NCBI GenBank assembly: GCA_028823955.1
Contig: JAPPFE010000016.1
Location: 76,497-140,496 of the forward strand
From: Candidatus Dadabacteria bacterium
GTDB lineage: Bacteria; Desulfobacterota_D; UBA1144; Nemesobacterales; Nemesobacteraceae
Length of the DNA stretch: 64,000 nucleotides
Reading direction: 5' to 3'
Position 1 is the first letter of the stretch; each line of letters opens with the position of its first letter. A program made the position numbers and the translations under genes. Under the pieces are notes generated by a model that was not told where the DNA came from, made no database searches, and saw only the letters and a program-made list of their open reading frames with translations. Shown piece by piece: positions 61,595 through 64,000 of the stretch.

Positions 61595-63556
61595 ATGAAA
61601 CAGGGTTTTAACGGGCTTAAGGTAACGTCTTTTGAAAGTCGCCGTTGCGAGGAGATGAAAAAACTCATCTCTTATCACGGCGGTGTGCCTAGGGTCGCAC
61701 CCTCGATGAGGGAAGTCCCCGATCTTAAAAGTCCTTACGTTGCCGGGTTTGCCGATGATCTTTTCTCGGGCAACGTTGATATCCTTGTGCTGATGACGGG
61801 GGTGGGCACCCGGATCCTCTCCGACATGGTGATCGCGGAGTCGGAGGAAAAGAAATATTTGGATGCCCTGCGCGCGACGACGATTCTCGCCAGAGGTCCT
61901 AAACCCGTGGCGGCCCTTCGCAAGTTCGGGATAAGGCCGAATATCACCGTTCCTGAACCGAACACGTGGAGAGACATACTTTCCACTTTTGACCAGAGGG
62001 ACATGTCGCTTGAGAACCTGGTCGTGTACGTCCAGGAATACGGGGTCTCCAACGAGGAGTTTCTCGCTTCTCTTGAAAAAAGAGGGGCTGACGTAAGAAG
62101 AATTCCCATTTACAGGTGGGCGCTGCCGGAGGATCTGGGTCCCCTGCGCGATGCCGTAAGATCCGTATCCAAGGGGGAGGAGGACTGCCTCCTGTTCACA
62201 AGCTCCCGGCAGGTATCCAACCTTTTTGAGGTGGCGACCGGGGAAGGATATGCCGACGACTTCATTGAAGGAATCAAAAAAGCGCTTGTATGTTCAATCG
62301 GACCGACCACCACGGAGACACTCAGGGAAAACGGGATATCCGTTGACTATGAGCCCGACAGCCCGAAAATGGGGAACCTGGTGAGAGAGGTGGCCAGAAG
62401 GTCAGCGGCGCTTCTCGCCAAAAAAAGAACAGCTTTTCAAAACGGGGTGGATACCCGGAACTGGAACCGCACGCAGATGGTCTGGTCGGAGGACGCCGCG
62501 CAGGTCCAAAGGAGAGAAATCACTTCTGAAGGAGCATTTATGAAGGCGTGTCGGCTCGAGAAAGCCGATTATACTCCCATCTGGCTTATGCGACAGGCGG
62601 GCAGGTTTCTTCGGGAATACAGGGAGACCCGCTCCCGCGTTTCTTTCAAGGAGTTTTGCAAGACCCCGGATCTGGCCTCGGAAATTACACTGATGGTGGT
62701 TGACCGCTTCGGCGTGGACGCGGCCATCATTTTCTCAGACATACTGCTCATACTGGAACCCCTGGGGCTTTCCCTTGAGTACTCAAGCGTTGACGGTCCC
62801 GTGATAGCCGGGCCTCTTAGGACCCGAAGGCGCATAGAGGCCCTGAGGGAGTTTGATCCCGAAAGCATGGATTTTGTCTACGAGGCTCTGCGTATCACGA
62901 GAAAGGCGCTCGCCCCCGAAGTTTCGCTTATTGGTTTTAGCGGTGCTCCCTTTACCGTGGCTTCCTATGCGGTTGAGGGGAGCGGTTCAAAAAACTACGT
63001 AAACACGAAAAAACTCATGTATGGAGACCCTTCCCTGTGGGAGAGATTGATGAAGATCCTGACCGAGAGCATTTCGGATTATCTCTGCGCTCAGGTGGAT
63101 GCCGGGGCCGATGCCGTGCAGATTTTCGACAGTTGGGTGGGTTGTCTTTCCCCGGCGGATTACGAAAGATTCGTCTTTCCGCACGTAAGGAAACTCATCT
63201 CGGCGCTTCCGCCGGAAGTCCCGGTAATATTGTTCGGGACCGGAACCGGTTCCTTGCTCGAACTCATGGGAGATACCGGGGCTGGAGTTATCGGCCTTGA
63301 CTGGAGGGTCGATATTCTTGACGGCTGGCAGAGGGCGGGAAGTTCTCTTGCGGTTCAGGGGAATCTTGATCCGGTCTCAATGCTCTCAACCCCGTCTCAT
63401 GTCGTGGAGGAGGCGAGGAAGATACTGGACAGAGTGGAAGGGAGGCCCGGGCATATATTCAATCTGGGTCACGGTGTACTGCCGCAGACGCCGGTTGATA
63501 ATGTCCTGAGGCTGATTGATGAAGTTCACGAGTATTCCGCGCGAAAGGGGGCTTAG
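61595..63556 (+). CDS. hemE: Fused uroporphyrinogen-III synthase (HemD) - uroporphyrinogen decarboxylase (HemE)
   Basis: N-terminus VTSFESRRCEEMKKLI, TGVGTR (HemD-like); from 62540 YTPIWLMRQAGRFLREYRE, GFSGAPFTVASY (HemE); continuous ORF. Confidence 0.9.
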   Translation: MKQGFNGLKVTSFESRRCEEMKKLISYHGGVPRVAPSMREVPDLKSPYVAGFADDLFSGNVDILVLMTGVGTRILSDMVIAESEEKKYLDALRATTILARGPKPVAALRKFGIRPNITVPEPNTWRDILSTFDQRDMSLENLVVYVQEYGVSNEEFLASLEKRGADVRRIPIYRWALPEDLGPLRDAVRSVSKGEEDCLLFTSSRQVSNLFEVATGEGYADDFIEGIKKALVCSIGPTTTETLRENGISVDYEPDSPKMGNLVREVARRSAALLAKKRTAFQNGVDTRNWNRTQMVWSEDAAQVQRREITSEGAFMKACRLEKADYTPIWLMRQAGRFLREYRETRSRVSFKEFCKTPDLASEITLMVVDRFGVDAAIIFSDILLILEPLGLSLEYSSVDGPVIAGPLRTRRRIEALREFDPESMDFVYEALRITRKALAPEVSLIGFSGAPFTVASYAVEGSGSKNYVNTKKLMYGDPSLWERLMKILTESISDYLCAQVDAGADAVQIFDSWVGCLSPADYERFVFPHVRKLISALPPEVPVILFGTGTGSLLELMGDTGAGVIGLDWRVDILDGWQRAGSSLAVQGNLDPVSMLSTPSHVVEEARKILDRVEGRPGHIFNLGHGVLPQTPVDNVLRLIDEVHEYSARKGA

Positions 63557-63567
63557 GAAGAAGTTCC

Positions 63568-64000
63568 ATGAAAAACAATTTTGACGCCGTAATGATGATT
63601 GGATACGGGGCTCCCGAGAAAAAAGAGGACATAATGCCCTTTCTCAGGAATGTGGCTAGCGGGAGACCGATACCCGAGGACAGGCTGCGGGAAGTCGCCC
63701 ATCACTACGAAATCTTCGACGGGAAGTCTCCGCTCAACGAATTCACTTACAAGCAGGCCCAAAAACTTGAGAAGCTTCTTTCCGGGTGGGGGTACAATCT
63801 TCCGGTTTACGTCGGGATGAGGAACTGGCATCCGTTCATCAAGGATTCCCTTGAGCAGATGCGGGAAAGTGGTGTGAAGAACCTAGTGGGCCTCATAATG
63901 GCCGTTTACCGCTCCGACGCGAGCTGGGAGAGGTACATGAGGGATGTGAGCGAGGCCTGCGAAGATCTCGAGATGGAGCTTCACGTGGAATATGTTCCAC
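63568..64000 (+). CDS. hemH: Ferrochelatase, N-terminal part (runs off window)
   Basis: MKNNFDAVMMIGYGAPEKKEDIMPFLRNV..., open to window end. Confidence 0.88.
   Translation, partial: MKNNFDAVMMIGYGAPEKKEDIMPFLRNVASGRPIPEDRLREVAHHYEIFDGKSPLNEFTYKQAQKLEKLLSGWGYNLPVYVGMRNWHPFIKDSLEQMRESGVKNLVGLIMAVYRSDASWERYMRDVSEACEDLEMELHVEYVP

Noticed and set aside
1-64000. CRISPR arrays, tRNA/rRNA genes, IS transposases or integrases
   Set aside because: No regularly spaced direct repeats, no tRNA T-arm-like motifs in convincing clover-leaf context, and no transposase/integrase ORFs were recognised

Overview
The window is a Gram-negative bacterial chromosome segment of mostly tightly packed housekeeping genes: complex I pieces (nuoABCD, nuoN, nuoF), lolA-ftsK, purSQ, parAB, pgpA-cinA-recA, tsaB, ilvB, priA, glnE, gatB, ddl, exbBD, lysA and hem genes. 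Three accessory or rearranged blocks interrupt it. (i) About 3.5-10.1 kb, directly after nuoD: a Phd/VapC-like toxin-antitoxin pair, a 3'-truncated NCS2-type permease, and a 3'-truncated type I PKS (KS-AT-DH-MT) fused tail-to-tail with the permease. (ii) About 22.1-30.8 kb, between recA and tsaB: a five-gene, tightly coupled island with type I R-M genes (hsdR with a DUF4145-like N-terminus, hsdM, hsdS), a DUF3696-type AAA ATPase and an uncharacterised protein with a degenerate PLD-like motif. This is the best candidate for a composite defence system. (iii) About 43.2-47.0 kb: a tandem duplication of a SulP-STAS transporter that also copied the 3' tail of nuoF. Other notable signals: a G9 tract that puts a secreted, repeat-containing, C-terminally anchored surface protein out of frame with its signal peptide (possible phase-variable locus); a HemD-HemE fusion ORF with an internal Shine-Dalgarno and start for HemE; tandem OGG2-type glycosylases, one of which lacks the catalytic lysine; and a TusA-CysM-JAMM operon. 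All family calls come from motif recognition by eye; no database search was run. No tRNA, rRNA, CRISPR array or transposase was recognised.
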